A stretch of 64,000 nucleotides of DNA from SHVO01 sp041905795. GTDB lineage: Bacteria > Pseudomonadota > Alphaproteobacteria > Rhodospirillales > Rhodospirillaceae. Below the pieces are notes generated by a model. The model saw only the letters and a program-made list of their open reading frames with translations, had not been told where the DNA came from and made no database searches. Position 1 is the first letter of the stretch. Each line of letters opens with the position of its first letter. A program made the position numbers and the translations under genes. The DNA lies in assembly GCA_041905795.1 (NCBI GenBank), contig JAYRKL010000021.1:1-64000 (forward strand), read 5' to 3'. Shown one piece after another: positions 35,823 to 44,645 of this stretch.

Positions 35823-37415
35823 ATGACCGATCTCGCCGCCCTCGCCCGTCACAGCAACGCCTGGCCGTTCGCCGAAGCCCGTGCTCTCTGGGACGAACGC
35901 CTTAAAGCCAAAGTGCCGGCCAAGGGCTACGTGCTGTTCGAGACCGGTTACGGTCCCTCGGGACTGCCGCATATCGGCACCTTCGGCGAAGTGGTGCGCA
36001 CGACCATGGTGCGGCGCGCCTTCGAAGCCTTGCAGCCGGGCGTGAAGACCAGGCTGTTCGCTTTCTCCGATGACATGGACGGCCTGCGCAAGGTGCCGGA
36101 CAACGTGCCAAACCAGGACCTGATCCGCCCGCATCTCGGCAAGCCGCTGACCGCGATCCCCGACCCGTTCGGCACTCACGACAGCTTTGGCGCTCATAAC
36201 AACGCGCGCCTGCGCGCGTTCCTCGATTCCTTCGGCTTCGACTACGAGTTCAAGAGCGCCACCGCCGCCTACACCTCCGGCGAGTTCGACGCGGCGCTGC
36301 GCCGCGTGCTGGAGAAATACGACGACGTGATCGACGTGATCCTGCCGACGCTCGGACCCGAACGCCGGGCCACCTATTCGCCGTTCCTGCCGGTGTGCAG
36401 GAAGACCGGCGTGGTACTGCAGGTGCCGATCGTCGAACGCGACGTGGCGGCGGGCACCGTCACCTATCAGGACGAAGATGGAAAGCCGGTGACGGTCCCG
36501 GTCACCGGCGGTCATTGCAAGCTGCAGTGGAAGTGCGACTGGGCCATGCGCTGGTACGCGCTCGGCGTCGACTATGAGATGTCGGGCAAGGACCTGATCG
36601 ATTCGGTTCGTTTGTCGGGCCGCATCTGCCGCATCCTTGGCGGCGATCCGCCCACCAACCTGACCTATGAGCTGTTCCTCGACGAGGAAGGCCAGAAGAT
36701 CTCCAAGTCCAAGGGCAACGGCCTGTCGGTGGACGACTGGCTCAAGTACGCGCCGCCGGAGAGCCTGGCGCTGTTCATGTACCAGAAGCCCAAGACCGCG
36801 AAGCGCCTGTTCTTCGACGTGATCCCGAAGAACGTCGACGAGTACCTGGATTTCCTCGGCAAGCTCGAAGGCGAGGCGGACGACGCCAAGCTCAACAATC
36901 CGACCTGGCACATCCACGGCGGCAAGCCTTCCGCCGAACGGGTGCCGATTACTTTCGGCGTGCTGCTCAACCTCGCCGGCGTCTGCCACACCGACAACCC
37001 GGCTGTGCTGTGGCAGTACATTTCCCGTTACAAGCCCGACGCCAGCCCGGCCACGGCGCCGCTGCTGGATCGCCTGGTCAAGCACGCCATCGCCTATTAC
37101 CGCGATTTCGTGAAACCGGCGAAGCAGTTCCGCAAAGCGCGCGGCGAGGAACTGCCGGCGTTCACGCAGCTGCGCGACCTGCTCAAGGGCTTCACCGGCG
37201 AGCCGACCGCGGAGAACCTGCAGAACCTGGTTTATGAGGTGGGCAAGACCCACGCCGCCGCCTATCCTAATCTCCGGGACTGGTTCGGTGCGCTGTACCA
37301 GGTGCTGCTGGGACAGGATCAGGGCCCGCGCATGGGTTCCTTCATCGCGCTCTACGGCGTGCCGGAGATGGTGGCGCTGCTGGACCGCGCGATCGCGGGC
37401 GAGGACTTGGCCTAA
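35823..37415 (+). CDS. lysK: Lysyl-tRNA synthetase, class I
   Basis: A 530-residue class I LysRS, the archaeal type also found in alphaproteobacteria. It charges tRNA-Lys. The class I signatures are a HIGH-like PHIGT near residue 50 and the KISKS loop near 291 (EGQKISKSKGN). The size matches the family. The frame extends upstream into the dispersed repeat, but the ATG at 35823 (MTDLAALARHSNAW) is the conserved start. The ribosome site is weak. A class II lysS is not seen in the window. Confidence 0.95.
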   Translation: MTDLAALARHSNAWPFAEARALWDERLKAKVPAKGYVLFETGYGPSGLPHIGTFGEVVRTTMVRRAFEALQPGVKTRLFAFSDDMDGLRKVPDNVPNQDLIRPHLGKPLTAIPDPFGTHDSFGAHNNARLRAFLDSFGFDYEFKSATAAYTSGEFDAALRRVLEKYDDVIDVILPTLGPERRATYSPFLPVCRKTGVVLQVPIVERDVAAGTVTYQDEDGKPVTVPVTGGHCKLQWKCDWAMRWYALGVDYEMSGKDLIDSVRLSGRICRILGGDPPTNLTYELFLDEEGQKISKSKGNGLSVDDWLKYAPPESLALFMYQKPKTAKRLFFDVIPKNVDEYLDFLGKLEGEADDAKLNNPTWHIHGGKPSAERVPITFGVLLNLAGVCHTDNPAVLWQYISRYKPDASPATAPLLDRLVKHAIAYYRDFVKPAKQFRKARGEELPAFTQLRDLLKGFTGEPTAENLQNLVYEVGKTHAAAYPNLRDWFGALYQVLLGQDQGPRMGSFIALYGVPEMVALLDRAIAGEDLA

Positions 37416-37427
37416 TTGGGAGTGGCT

Positions 37428-38648
37428 ATGGCGAAGCTGGCGACCGGACTACTCATCGCGGCCGCGGCGGGCGTGCTCGCCAGCTGTTCGCCGCAGGACA
37501 AGACCTTCGCCGGCATCAACGCCACGCTTGCTGAGCTGCGCAAGCTGCCCTCGCCGCGCGCCGAAGATGAATTCCCGGCGGCGTTCTTCCAGGCCCGTGA
37601 CGCCGTGCGCGACTGGCTGGACACGCGCATGGCCGCCATGGCCGAGAAGGACAACGACTTCGAATTCACCAACACGCTGAACGCCGAACTCAAGGCCGCG
37701 AAGCTGCTGTGCCCACAGTGCGACTCCGCCATGGGCAGCTTCTCCGACGCCAGCGGTTATCTCGGCGAAGTGCGGCTGTCGCGCAAAGGCGCGTTCGTGC
37801 AGGCCATGACCCAGGTCGGCGTGCAATGCGGCTTCGACGAGAACGTCTACCTCTACCGCTGGGACGGCGCCAAATGGCGGCGGGTCTGGGACAGCTCGAT
37901 CCCCGGCAAGGACGGCAAGTACGAGCCGCAGGTGATCGACCAGGTCTCGGTGGGTGACGCGCAGAAGGACGGCCCCCGTCTGATCTCGGCCCTGGCGCAC
38001 TTTCCCGGCTGCAAGTCCGCCTGGCAGCCGGTGTTTTACCGCCTGTGGACCATGGACGGCGGCCAGCCGGCGCCGCAGATGCTGGTGAACGAACGCGGCG
38101 TGGCGCCGGTGCCCCAGCGCGGCCCCGCCATCCAGGCGCGCCTGACCGGCGACGACGATTTCCTGGTGGAATACCAGGTGGAGAGCATCGACGCCGACGT
38201 CCCCAGCCGCACCAAGGTGGCGCACTACCGGGTGGTGCCGGGCGAGGGCGGCGCGTTCAAGGCCGAGAAGATCATGCCCTATGCCCAGACCCCGCGCGAA
38301 TTCGTGGAGGAATGGGTGACGAGTTCATGGCCTGACGCCGCGGTCATGACCGCCGACGCCGCGCAAACCGCGGCCAAGACGGAGCATGAACATCTGCACC
38401 GTGAAAAGGTGCGCGCCGACTTCGCCGGGCCCACCACCCATTGCGATGACACCGCCTACGGCGAGTGGCAGGTGCATGTGACCTTCCGCAACAGCCCGGC
38501 CAAGGACGGTGAGGAGCGCTATTTCCACATGCGCTGGGCGCCGCCGACCCTGTTCGAGCTGCTGTCGGTCAGCGACAAGGCCAATCCCAAGTGCACCGAC
38601 GAGGTGCCGCGCATCGACGCGCGGCGGTCGCTGTTCCGGAGATATTAA
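37428..38648 (+). CDS. Lipoprotein of unknown function
   Basis: A 406-residue protein with a lipoprotein signal (LLIAAAAGVLASCSPQ, lipobox LASC), so it should be anchored to a membrane with its body in the periplasm. The mature domain has several cysteines (LLCPQCDS, VQCGFDE, PGCKSAW, THCDD, KCTDE) and no recognised family. GGAG lies close to the ATG. It begins 12 bases after the lysK stop and may share that transcript. A hairpin follows the stop. Confidence 0.7.
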   Translation: MAKLATGLLIAAAAGVLASCSPQDKTFAGINATLAELRKLPSPRAEDEFPAAFFQARDAVRDWLDTRMAAMAEKDNDFEFTNTLNAELKAAKLLCPQCDSAMGSFSDASGYLGEVRLSRKGAFVQAMTQVGVQCGFDENVYLYRWDGAKWRRVWDSSIPGKDGKYEPQVIDQVSVGDAQKDGPRLISALAHFPGCKSAWQPVFYRLWTMDGGQPAPQMLVNERGVAPVPQRGPAIQARLTGDDDFLVEYQVESIDADVPSRTKVAHYRVVPGEGGAFKAEKIMPYAQTPREFVEEWVTSSWPDAAVMTADAAQTAAKTEHEHLHREKVRADFAGPTTHCDDTAYGEWQVHVTFRNSPAKDGEERYFHMRWAPPTLFELLSVSDKANPKCTDEVPRIDARRSLFRRY

Positions 38649-38656
38649 AACGCGTT

Positions 38657-38687
38657 GTCATCCTCGCCCCTTCGGGGCAAGGATGAC
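38657..38687. terminator. Hairpin between convergent genes (family II-like)
   Basis: A stem GTCATCC-TCGCCCC / GGGGCAAGGATGAC with a TTCG loop (one mismatch), 8 bases from both flanking stops. It could terminate or stabilise both convergent transcripts, although no T-run is present. The GTCAT/ATGAC ends resemble repeat family II. Confidence 0.55.
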
Positions 38688-38694
38688 ACGAGAG

Positions 38695-39162
38695 CTAAAT
38701 TGAGAGCGTTTTCGTCATCCGCCAAAAAGACACGCCGTCCTCGGCGCCGGCGGTCTCTTCCAGGAACTCGCCCTGGCTCTCCCAGCCCAGGCGCTCATAG
38801 AAGCGCCGGGCGCGGTCATTCCCCACCACGCAGTGCAGCTCGCCTTCATTGACGCCGGACTTGACCAGTTCGGCCTCGGTGGCTTCCATGAGTTCGTCGG
38901 CGATGCCCGAGCCGCGCCACTGGGGCTCGACGAACAGCTGGCCCACCAGCACGCCCTGCCAGGCGGAGAAGGCGACGATCGTGCCGCCGCGCTCCGCCAC
39001 CAGGGCGCAGGGTGCGAAGGATGAGATCTTCTTCAGGAAAAAGTCCTGGGTGCGCCGGTCACGCTCGCCCTGGGGCATGAGCGGCCCATGGGTCTCATGC
39101 CAGACCGACCAGTAGATCTCGGCGATCCGCGGCAGATCGCTCTTGGTGGCGTAACGCAACAT
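38695..39162 (-). CDS. GNAT-family N-acetyltransferase
   Basis: A 155-residue acetyltransferase. The acetyl-CoA-binding motif QWRGSGIADELM (Q/R-x-x-G-x-G) is near residue 81, with VGNDRARRFYERLGW near the C terminus, both typical of GNAT. The frame opens at 39204 but the ATG at 39162, 10 bases after the acyl-CoA dehydrogenase stop, is preferred. It is the last gene of the beta-oxidation operon. Its substrate is unknown. Confidence 0.85.
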   Translation of the reverse strand: MLRYATKSDLPRIAEIYWSVWHETHGPLMPQGERDRRTQDFFLKKISSFAPCALVAERGGTIVAFSAWQGVLVGQLFVEPQWRGSGIADELMEATEAELVKSGVNEGELHCVVGNDRARRFYERLGWESQGEFLEETAGAEDGVSFWRMTKTLSI

Positions 39163-39172
39163 GGGGCGGGAC

Positions 39173-40975
39173 TTACGCCGCCACACCCGCGCCGAACAAC
39201 TCATCCTCCAGGTCCATGATGGTCTCGCCGCCGGCGAGGATGGATGAGAGCAGGGCGCCGGTCTGCGGCAGCAGCTTGTTCATATAGAAGCGCGCGGTCT
39301 TCACCTTGCCTTTGTAGAACCCGGTCGGGTCGTCGCCGAGCTTGCCGTAGGCGAGCTTCGCCATGCGCGCCCACATGAAGCCGACACTGACATAGCTCAG
39401 CAATTTAAGCAGGTCCGTGGCCGCGGCCGCGGCTTCGTTGGGGTTGGAAAGACCCTTCTGCGCCACGGCGCCGACCGCCTGCTGCAGGCGGCCGAAGGCC
39501 TTGGCGAGGCCGAGCACGATCTCCTCCATCTGCGGATCGGCGGCGTTGTCCTCGATGAATTGCTGCACCGGATGGAAGAACGAACGCAGGTAGCGGCCGT
39601 AGTGGGCGCTCATCTTGCGCCCCACCAGGTCGAGCGCCTGGATGCCGTTGGTGCCTTCGTAGATCTGGGTGATGCGGGCGTCGCGCACGAACTGCTCCAT
39701 GCCGTGCTCACGGATATAGCCGTGGCCGCCGTAGATCTGGACCCCGAGGTTGGCGTTGTCGAAGCCGATGTCGGTGCCGAAGGCTTTTACGACAGGGGTG
39801 AGCAGCTGGATCAGGTCGTCATGGCGGGTGCGTTCTTCCTCGGTGGCGGCTTTCTCGGCCTTGTCCTGGCTCATGGCCACCCACATCGCCAGCGCGCGCA
39901 TGCCTTCAGTCAGCGCTTTCATGGTGAGCAGGTTCTTGCGCACGTCCGGGTGGACGATGAGCGGGTCGGCGGGTTTGTCGGGCGCCACCGCGCCCTTGAG
40001 GCCGCGGCCCTGCAGGCGTTCGCGCGCATAGAGCAGGCCGCCCTGGTAGGCGACTTCGGACAGGCCCAGGCCCTGCACGCCGACACCCAAACGCGCCGTG
40101 TTCATCATGGCGAACATGGCGCGCATGCCCTTGTTGAGGTCGCCCACCAGCCAGCCTTGGGCGTTGTCGAAGTTGATGACGCAGGTGGCCGAGGCCTTGA
40201 TGCCCATCTTGTGTTCGATGGAGCCGCAGGAAGCGCCGTTGCGCGCACCGACCGATCCGTCCGCCTTGGGCAGGAACTTGGGGCAGATGAACAGGCTGAT
40301 GCCGCGAATCCCGGCGGGGGCGTCGGGCGTGCGCGCCAGCACCAGGTGGACGATGTTGTCGGTGAGGTCATGCTCACCCGCCGAGATGAAGATCTTGGTG
40401 CCGGTGAGTTTGTAGCTGCCGTCGGCTTGGGGTTCCGCCTTGGTGCGCACCAGGCCGAGATCGGTGCCGCACTGGGGCTCGGTCAGGCACATGGTGCCGC
40501 TCCAGGTGCCGTCGACGAACTTCGGCAGGTAGGTCTGCCGCAACGCGTCGGTGCCGTAGAGCTTGAGGGCGTTATAGGCGCCGTGGGTGAGGCCGGGGTA
40601 CATGCCGAAGGCCATGTTGGAGGAGCAGATCATCTCCTCGACCAGCATGTTGAGCGCTTTCGGGCATCCTTGGCCGCCGTATTCCGGGTCGGCGGCAATG
40701 CCAGTCCACCCGCCGGCGATGAACTGCTGGTAGGCCTCCTTGAAGCCCTTGGGCGTGCGCACCACGCCGTTCTCGAAGTGGCAGCCTTCCTCGTCGCCGG
40801 AGCGGTTCAGGGGGAACAGCACTTCGGCGGCAAGTTTGCCGGCTTCTTCCAGCACCGCGTCGACCACGTCGGCGGTGAAGTCGCCGTAGCCCGGCAGGTT
40901 GGCGAGGCCGTCACCGTCGAACAGCTCGCGATAGACAAACCGCATGTCGCGGAGGGGCGCGTTGTACACAGCCAT
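39173..40975 (-). CDS. Acyl-CoA dehydrogenase (DmdC-like, with C-terminal extension)
   Basis: A 600-residue flavin acyl-CoA dehydrogenase of the long DmdC/AidB-like subgroup, which oxidises acyl-CoAs at the alpha-beta bond. Visible features are the FAD/substrate block MCLTEPQCGTDLGLVRTKA, GTKIFISAGEHDL, YGGHGYIREHGMEQF, and the catalytic-Glu region ITQIYEGTNGIQALDL. A C-terminal extension of about 130 residues ends GAGVAA. AAGGAAAG precedes the ATG. It is separated from the upstream bifunctional enzyme gene by 158 bases that carry a family II repeat. Confidence 0.92.
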   Translation of the reverse strand: MAVYNAPLRDMRFVYRELFDGDGLANLPGYGDFTADVVDAVLEEAGKLAAEVLFPLNRSGDEEGCHFENGVVRTPKGFKEAYQQFIAGGWTGIAADPEYGGQGCPKALNMLVEEMICSSNMAFGMYPGLTHGAYNALKLYGTDALRQTYLPKFVDGTWSGTMCLTEPQCGTDLGLVRTKAEPQADGSYKLTGTKIFISAGEHDLTDNIVHLVLARTPDAPAGIRGISLFICPKFLPKADGSVGARNGASCGSIEHKMGIKASATCVINFDNAQGWLVGDLNKGMRAMFAMMNTARLGVGVQGLGLSEVAYQGGLLYARERLQGRGLKGAVAPDKPADPLIVHPDVRKNLLTMKALTEGMRALAMWVAMSQDKAEKAATEEERTRHDDLIQLLTPVVKAFGTDIGFDNANLGVQIYGGHGYIREHGMEQFVRDARITQIYEGTNGIQALDLVGRKMSAHYGRYLRSFFHPVQQFIEDNAADPQMEEIVLGLAKAFGRLQQAVGAVAQKGLSNPNEAAAAATDLLKLLSYVSVGFMWARMAKLAYGKLGDDPTGFYKGKVKTARFYMNKLLPQTGALLSSILAGGETIMDLEDELFGAGVAA

Positions 40976-40996
40976 GACTTCTTTCCTTCTACCCTT

Positions 40997-41076
40997 GTCA
41001 TTGCCCGGCTTGACCGGGCAATCCATCCCTCAACAGGCGTTAGCGTTTGTCGAACCATGGATGCCCCGGTACTTCT
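40997..41076. repeat. Family II palindromic repeat, partial copy
   Basis: Begins GTCATT, hairpin GCCCGG-CTTGA-CCGGGC, then AATCCATCC, a divergent centre, and ACCATGGATGCCCCGG, matching the layout of the copy at 11385. The far end is degraded, though GGCGGGC-TTC-GCCCGC hairpin sequence continues to about 41098. It lies in the gap between the bifunctional beta-oxidation gene and the acyl-CoA dehydrogenase gene. Confidence 0.55.
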
Positions 41077-41133
41077 TAGCGGCGGGCTTCGCCCGCGGCC
41101 GCGGCACGACAGTTGTGTTTGTATCGCGAGCGG

Positions 41134-43467
41134 CTAGTTCCTCAACGGTTTGCCGGTGTCGAGCATCACTTCCATGCGCGCCAGCGTCGCCGGGTTCTTG
41201 CAGAGTTCAATGAAGGACGCGCGCTCGAGCTTGAGCAGGTCCTTCTCGGTGATGGTCTCGGTGTGGTCGGTCTTTCCACCGGTGAGCACCTTCGCCAGCG
41301 CCATGGACACCACCTGATCGTGCTTCGTGACCTTGCCCAGGAGGGTCATGCCCTGCAGCGCCACCTTGAGGGCGGCGATGCCGCCTTCGCCGGGCAAGGA
41401 AATGCTCTCATCCTTGGGCGGTGTGTAGGCCTCGGCGAGCTTGAGGGCCTTGGCCTTGGCGTCGGCGAGCAAGCGGTCGCGGTTCATGGAGATGCCGTCG
41501 GTGGCGCGCAGGATGCCCATTTCCTTGGCTTCGAACGCCGACTTGCCGACCTGCGCCGTACCAATCATTTCAAAGGCTTTGGCGACCGCGGGGATCGGGC
41601 CCTTGGGCAGTTTCGGATCGGCCTTGAGCCGCAGCAGCATCTCCTTGCAGCCGCCCCAGCCCGGGATCACGCCCACGCCGACCTCCACCAGGCCGGGGTA
41701 GGTCTCCGCATGGGCCTGGATGGCGTCGGAGTGCAGCAGGATCTCGCAGCCGCCCCCCAGCGCCATGCCGATCGGTGCCGAGACCACCGGGAACGGCGCC
41801 TGCTTGAGGGCCATGTAAGTCTTCTGGCCGTCCTCGATGATGCTCTCGATCTCGCTCCACACCGCGATATTGGCGGCGAACAGCAAGAGGCCGATGTTGG
41901 CGCCGACCGAGAAGTTGGGGCCCTCGTTGTGGATGACCAGGCCTTTCCATTTCTTGTCGGCCTTGAACATTTTGATCACGTCCTTGTAGAGGCCCATGAT
42001 CAGGGGGTCCAAGCTGTTGGCGCGCGAGGTGAACTCGAAACAGGCGACGCCGTCGCCCAAGTCCCAGACTTTGGCGGACGGATTTTTGAGGATCGGTGTC
42101 GCGCCGCGCTTGACGTCCGACAGCTTGAGCACGCCGGGGGCGCGCACGACATCGGCGTAGTCACCTTTGACGGTCAGGTATTTCAGCTTGTTGCCGTCGA
42201 TCTTGTAGAAGCCGCCCTTGTCGGCGGCGAGTTTCAGGAGCGCCGGCACGGTGAGCTTCTCGGCCGCGAGCTTATCGGCGAACCATTTGGCGCCCATGGA
42301 ATCGATGATCTCGAACGGGCCAAGCTTCCAGCCGTAACCGTCCTTCATGGCCTCGTCGACGTCGACGATGGTGTCGGCGATCTCCGGCACCAGTCCGGCG
42401 GCGTAGGCGAGCCCGCCGCTGGCGAGCTTCCAGGCGTACTGACCGCCCTTGTCGGGATGTTCGACCACGCCCTTCAGGCCCTTCTTGCCGGCCTCGACGC
42501 TGGCGAGTTGGGCTTTCTGGCTGGGCTCATACTGCGCGGTCTTGAGGTTGATGCTTTCCTTGATCTTGTTCCCGCCGTCCTTGCGCAGGCGGTAGAAGCC
42601 CGAGACGCCTTTGCGGCCGATCCATTTGTTGGCGAGCATGGTGGTGACCACCGGCGGTTCGCCGGAGATCGCCACATAGGGATCGGTCTTGGGCAGCAGC
42701 GAGAGCATGGACTTGGTGAGATGCGGCATCAGGTCGATGCCGATCAGGTCGAGCAGGCCGAAGACGCCGGTTTTGGGGATGCCGAACGGTTTCGATCCCA
42801 CCGCGTCCGCTTCATCGATGGTCAGGCCGAGGTTCAGCGCTTCCACCACCGCGTTCTGCATCCAGTAGATGCCGATGCGGTTGCCGATGAAACCCGGGGT
42901 GTCCTTGCACACCACCACGCCCTTGCCGAGGCGGATGTCGCCGAAGTCGCGCACCATGGTGATGGCGTCGGCGCGGGTCTTCGGGCCGCCGACGATCTCC
43001 AGGAGGCGCATGTAGCGCGGCGGGTTGAAGAAGTGGGTGATCATGAAATCCGGCACCATCTCCGCCGGCATGCCCTCGGTCAGGGTGGCGAGCGGGATGG
43101 TCGAGGTGTTGGACGACACCACCGAGCCCTTCTTGCGGTGTTTCTCGACCTTCTTGTAGAGGTTCTGCTTGATGTCGAGGCGCTCGATCACGGCTTCGAT
43201 GATCCAGTCGCAGTCGGCGAGCAGGTCGAGGTTGTCGTCGATATTGCCGGTGGTGATCAGGCCGGCGTTGCGCTTGGACATGAACGGCGCCGGGTCGGTC
43301 TTGAGCAGCTTGGCGACCGCGCCTTCGGCGATGGCATTGCGGTTTTTTCCGTCCTTGGGGACGATGTCCAGGAGGACCACCGGCACGCCGGCATTGGTGA
43401 TATGGGCGGCGATGCCGGCTCCCATCACGCCGGCACCGATCACCGCCGCTTTTTTGATTTCGGCCAT
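41134..43467 (-). CDS. 3-hydroxyacyl-CoA dehydrogenase / enoyl-CoA hydratase, FadN-like
   Basis: A 777-residue bifunctional beta-oxidation enzyme. The dehydrogenase domain is N-terminal (NAD motif AAVIGAGVMGAGIAAHI, then VSSNTSTIPL, FFNPPRYMRLLE and GFIGNRI) and the crotonase domain follows from about residue 500 (GPNFSVGANIGLL, APIGMALGGGCEILLHSDAI). This order is like Bacillus FadN and opposite to E. coli FadB. The start is the ATG at 43467; a longer frame merely shadows the thiolase gene. It is 11 bases downstream of the thiolase gene, as in a beta-oxidation complex. Confidence 0.93.
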   Translation of the reverse strand: MAEIKKAAVIGAGVMGAGIAAHITNAGVPVVLLDIVPKDGKNRNAIAEGAVAKLLKTDPAPFMSKRNAGLITTGNIDDNLDLLADCDWIIEAVIERLDIKQNLYKKVEKHRKKGSVVSSNTSTIPLATLTEGMPAEMVPDFMITHFFNPPRYMRLLEIVGGPKTRADAITMVRDFGDIRLGKGVVVCKDTPGFIGNRIGIYWMQNAVVEALNLGLTIDEADAVGSKPFGIPKTGVFGLLDLIGIDLMPHLTKSMLSLLPKTDPYVAISGEPPVVTTMLANKWIGRKGVSGFYRLRKDGGNKIKESINLKTAQYEPSQKAQLASVEAGKKGLKGVVEHPDKGGQYAWKLASGGLAYAAGLVPEIADTIVDVDEAMKDGYGWKLGPFEIIDSMGAKWFADKLAAEKLTVPALLKLAADKGGFYKIDGNKLKYLTVKGDYADVVRAPGVLKLSDVKRGATPILKNPSAKVWDLGDGVACFEFTSRANSLDPLIMGLYKDVIKMFKADKKWKGLVIHNEGPNFSVGANIGLLLFAANIAVWSEIESIIEDGQKTYMALKQAPFPVVSAPIGMALGGGCEILLHSDAIQAHAETYPGLVEVGVGVIPGWGGCKEMLLRLKADPKLPKGPIPAVAKAFEMIGTAQVGKSAFEAKEMGILRATDGISMNRDRLLADAKAKALKLAEAYTPPKDESISLPGEGGIAALKVALQGMTLLGKVTKHDQVVSMALAKVLTGGKTDHTETITEKDLLKLERASFIELCKNPATLARMEVMLDTGKPLRN

Positions 43468-43478
43468 GGTTTCTGCCC

Positions 43479-44615
43479 TCACATGGCTTCCAGCACGGTG
43501 GCGACACCCTGGCCGCCGCCGATGCACATGCTGGCCAGGGCGTACTTCTTCTTCTCGCGCTGGAGCAGGGCCGCGGCCTTGCCGGTGATGCGCCCGCCGG
43601 AGGCGCCCAAAGGATGGCCAATGGCGATGGCGCCGCCGTCGATATTGGTTCTGGCCAGGTCGATGCCGAGGTCCTGCACCACCGACAGCGCCTGGGCGGC
43701 GAAGGCTTCGTTGAGTTCGATGATGTCGATCTGGTCGAGCTTGAGGCCGGCGCGCGCCAGCGCCTTCTTCACCGCCGGCACCGGGCCGATGCCCATGATC
43801 TCCGGCGCGCAGCCGGCGACCGAGATGGCGAGGATGCGCGCCAGCGGCTTGAGACCGTTCTTCTTGGCGTAGTCTTCGGTGCACACCAGCACCGCCGAGG
43901 CGCCGTCGGTGAGCGGCGACGAGGTGCCGGCGGTGACCGTGCCGGTGTCCTTGAAGGCGGGCTTCAGCGCGGCCAGGCCTTCGGGCGTGGTGTCGGCGCG
44001 GATGCAGCCGTCGGTGTCGACCATGCCGCCGTCGCCTTTCACCGGGATGATCTCGTCCTTGAACTTGCCGTCTGCTTGCGCCTTGGCGGCGCGGCGGTGG
44101 CTCTCGACCGCGAACGCTTCCTGCTTGGCGCGGCTGATCTGGTACTTCTCGGCCAGGTTCTCGGCGGTTTCGCCCATGCCGATGTAGGCCTGGACGCCGG
44201 CGTTGACGAGGCCGGGGTTGGGCATGGGGTTGAAACCGCCCATGCTCACGCGGCTCATGCTCTCGATGCCGGCGCAGATGAACACTTCGCCCGCGCCCAT
44301 TTTGATGGCGCCGGCGGCCTGGTGGATGGTCTGCATGGAGGAGCCGCAGAAGCGGTTCACCGTCACGCCCGCGACCGTGTTCGGCAATCCGGCGATGAAC
44401 ACGACGTTGCGCCCGATGTTGAGGCCCTGTTCGGCTTCCGGGAAGGCGCAGCCCATGAGCAGGTCTTCGATATGCTCGGGATTGACCTTGAGTTTCTCCA
44501 TCAGGCCCTTGATCACCGCGCCCGCCATGTCGTCGGGCCGGGTCTTGCGCAATGCGCCCTTGTTGGCGAGCGTGAAGGCGGAGCGGGCGTACCCTGCGAT
44601 GACGATATTGCTCAT
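43479..44615 (-). CDS. Acetyl-CoA acyltransferase (thiolase, FadA-like)
   Basis: A 378-residue thiolase that cleaves 3-ketoacyl-CoA in the last step of beta-oxidation. The nucleophile Cys is in VNRFCGSSMQ (near residue 89), the C-terminal NEAFAAQALSV and the GHPLGASGGR His block, and the final CIGGGQG Cys are all present. ATG 44615 has AGGGGAAAG upstream and is preferred over the longer frame from 44645. It is placed between the acyl-CoA ligase and the bifunctional dehydrogenase. Confidence 0.94.
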   Translation of the reverse strand: MSNIVIAGYARSAFTLANKGALRKTRPDDMAGAVIKGLMEKLKVNPEHIEDLLMGCAFPEAEQGLNIGRNVVFIAGLPNTVAGVTVNRFCGSSMQTIHQAAGAIKMGAGEVFICAGIESMSRVSMGGFNPMPNPGLVNAGVQAYIGMGETAENLAEKYQISRAKQEAFAVESHRRAAKAQADGKFKDEIIPVKGDGGMVDTDGCIRADTTPEGLAALKPAFKDTGTVTAGTSSPLTDGASAVLVCTEDYAKKNGLKPLARILAISVAGCAPEIMGIGPVPAVKKALARAGLKLDQIDIIELNEAFAAQALSVVQDLGIDLARTNIDGGAIAIGHPLGASGGRITGKAAALLQREKKKYALASMCIGGGQGVATVLEAM

Positions 44616-44645
44616 AGTCTTTCCCCTTATTGCCTGTGCCGGCAT

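Noticed and set aside
41113..43872. 919-residue plus-strand open frame
   Set aside because: It is antisense to the bifunctional beta-oxidation gene; its product is Ala/Gly/His/Arg-rich with no motif, as expected for a shadow in high-GC DNA.
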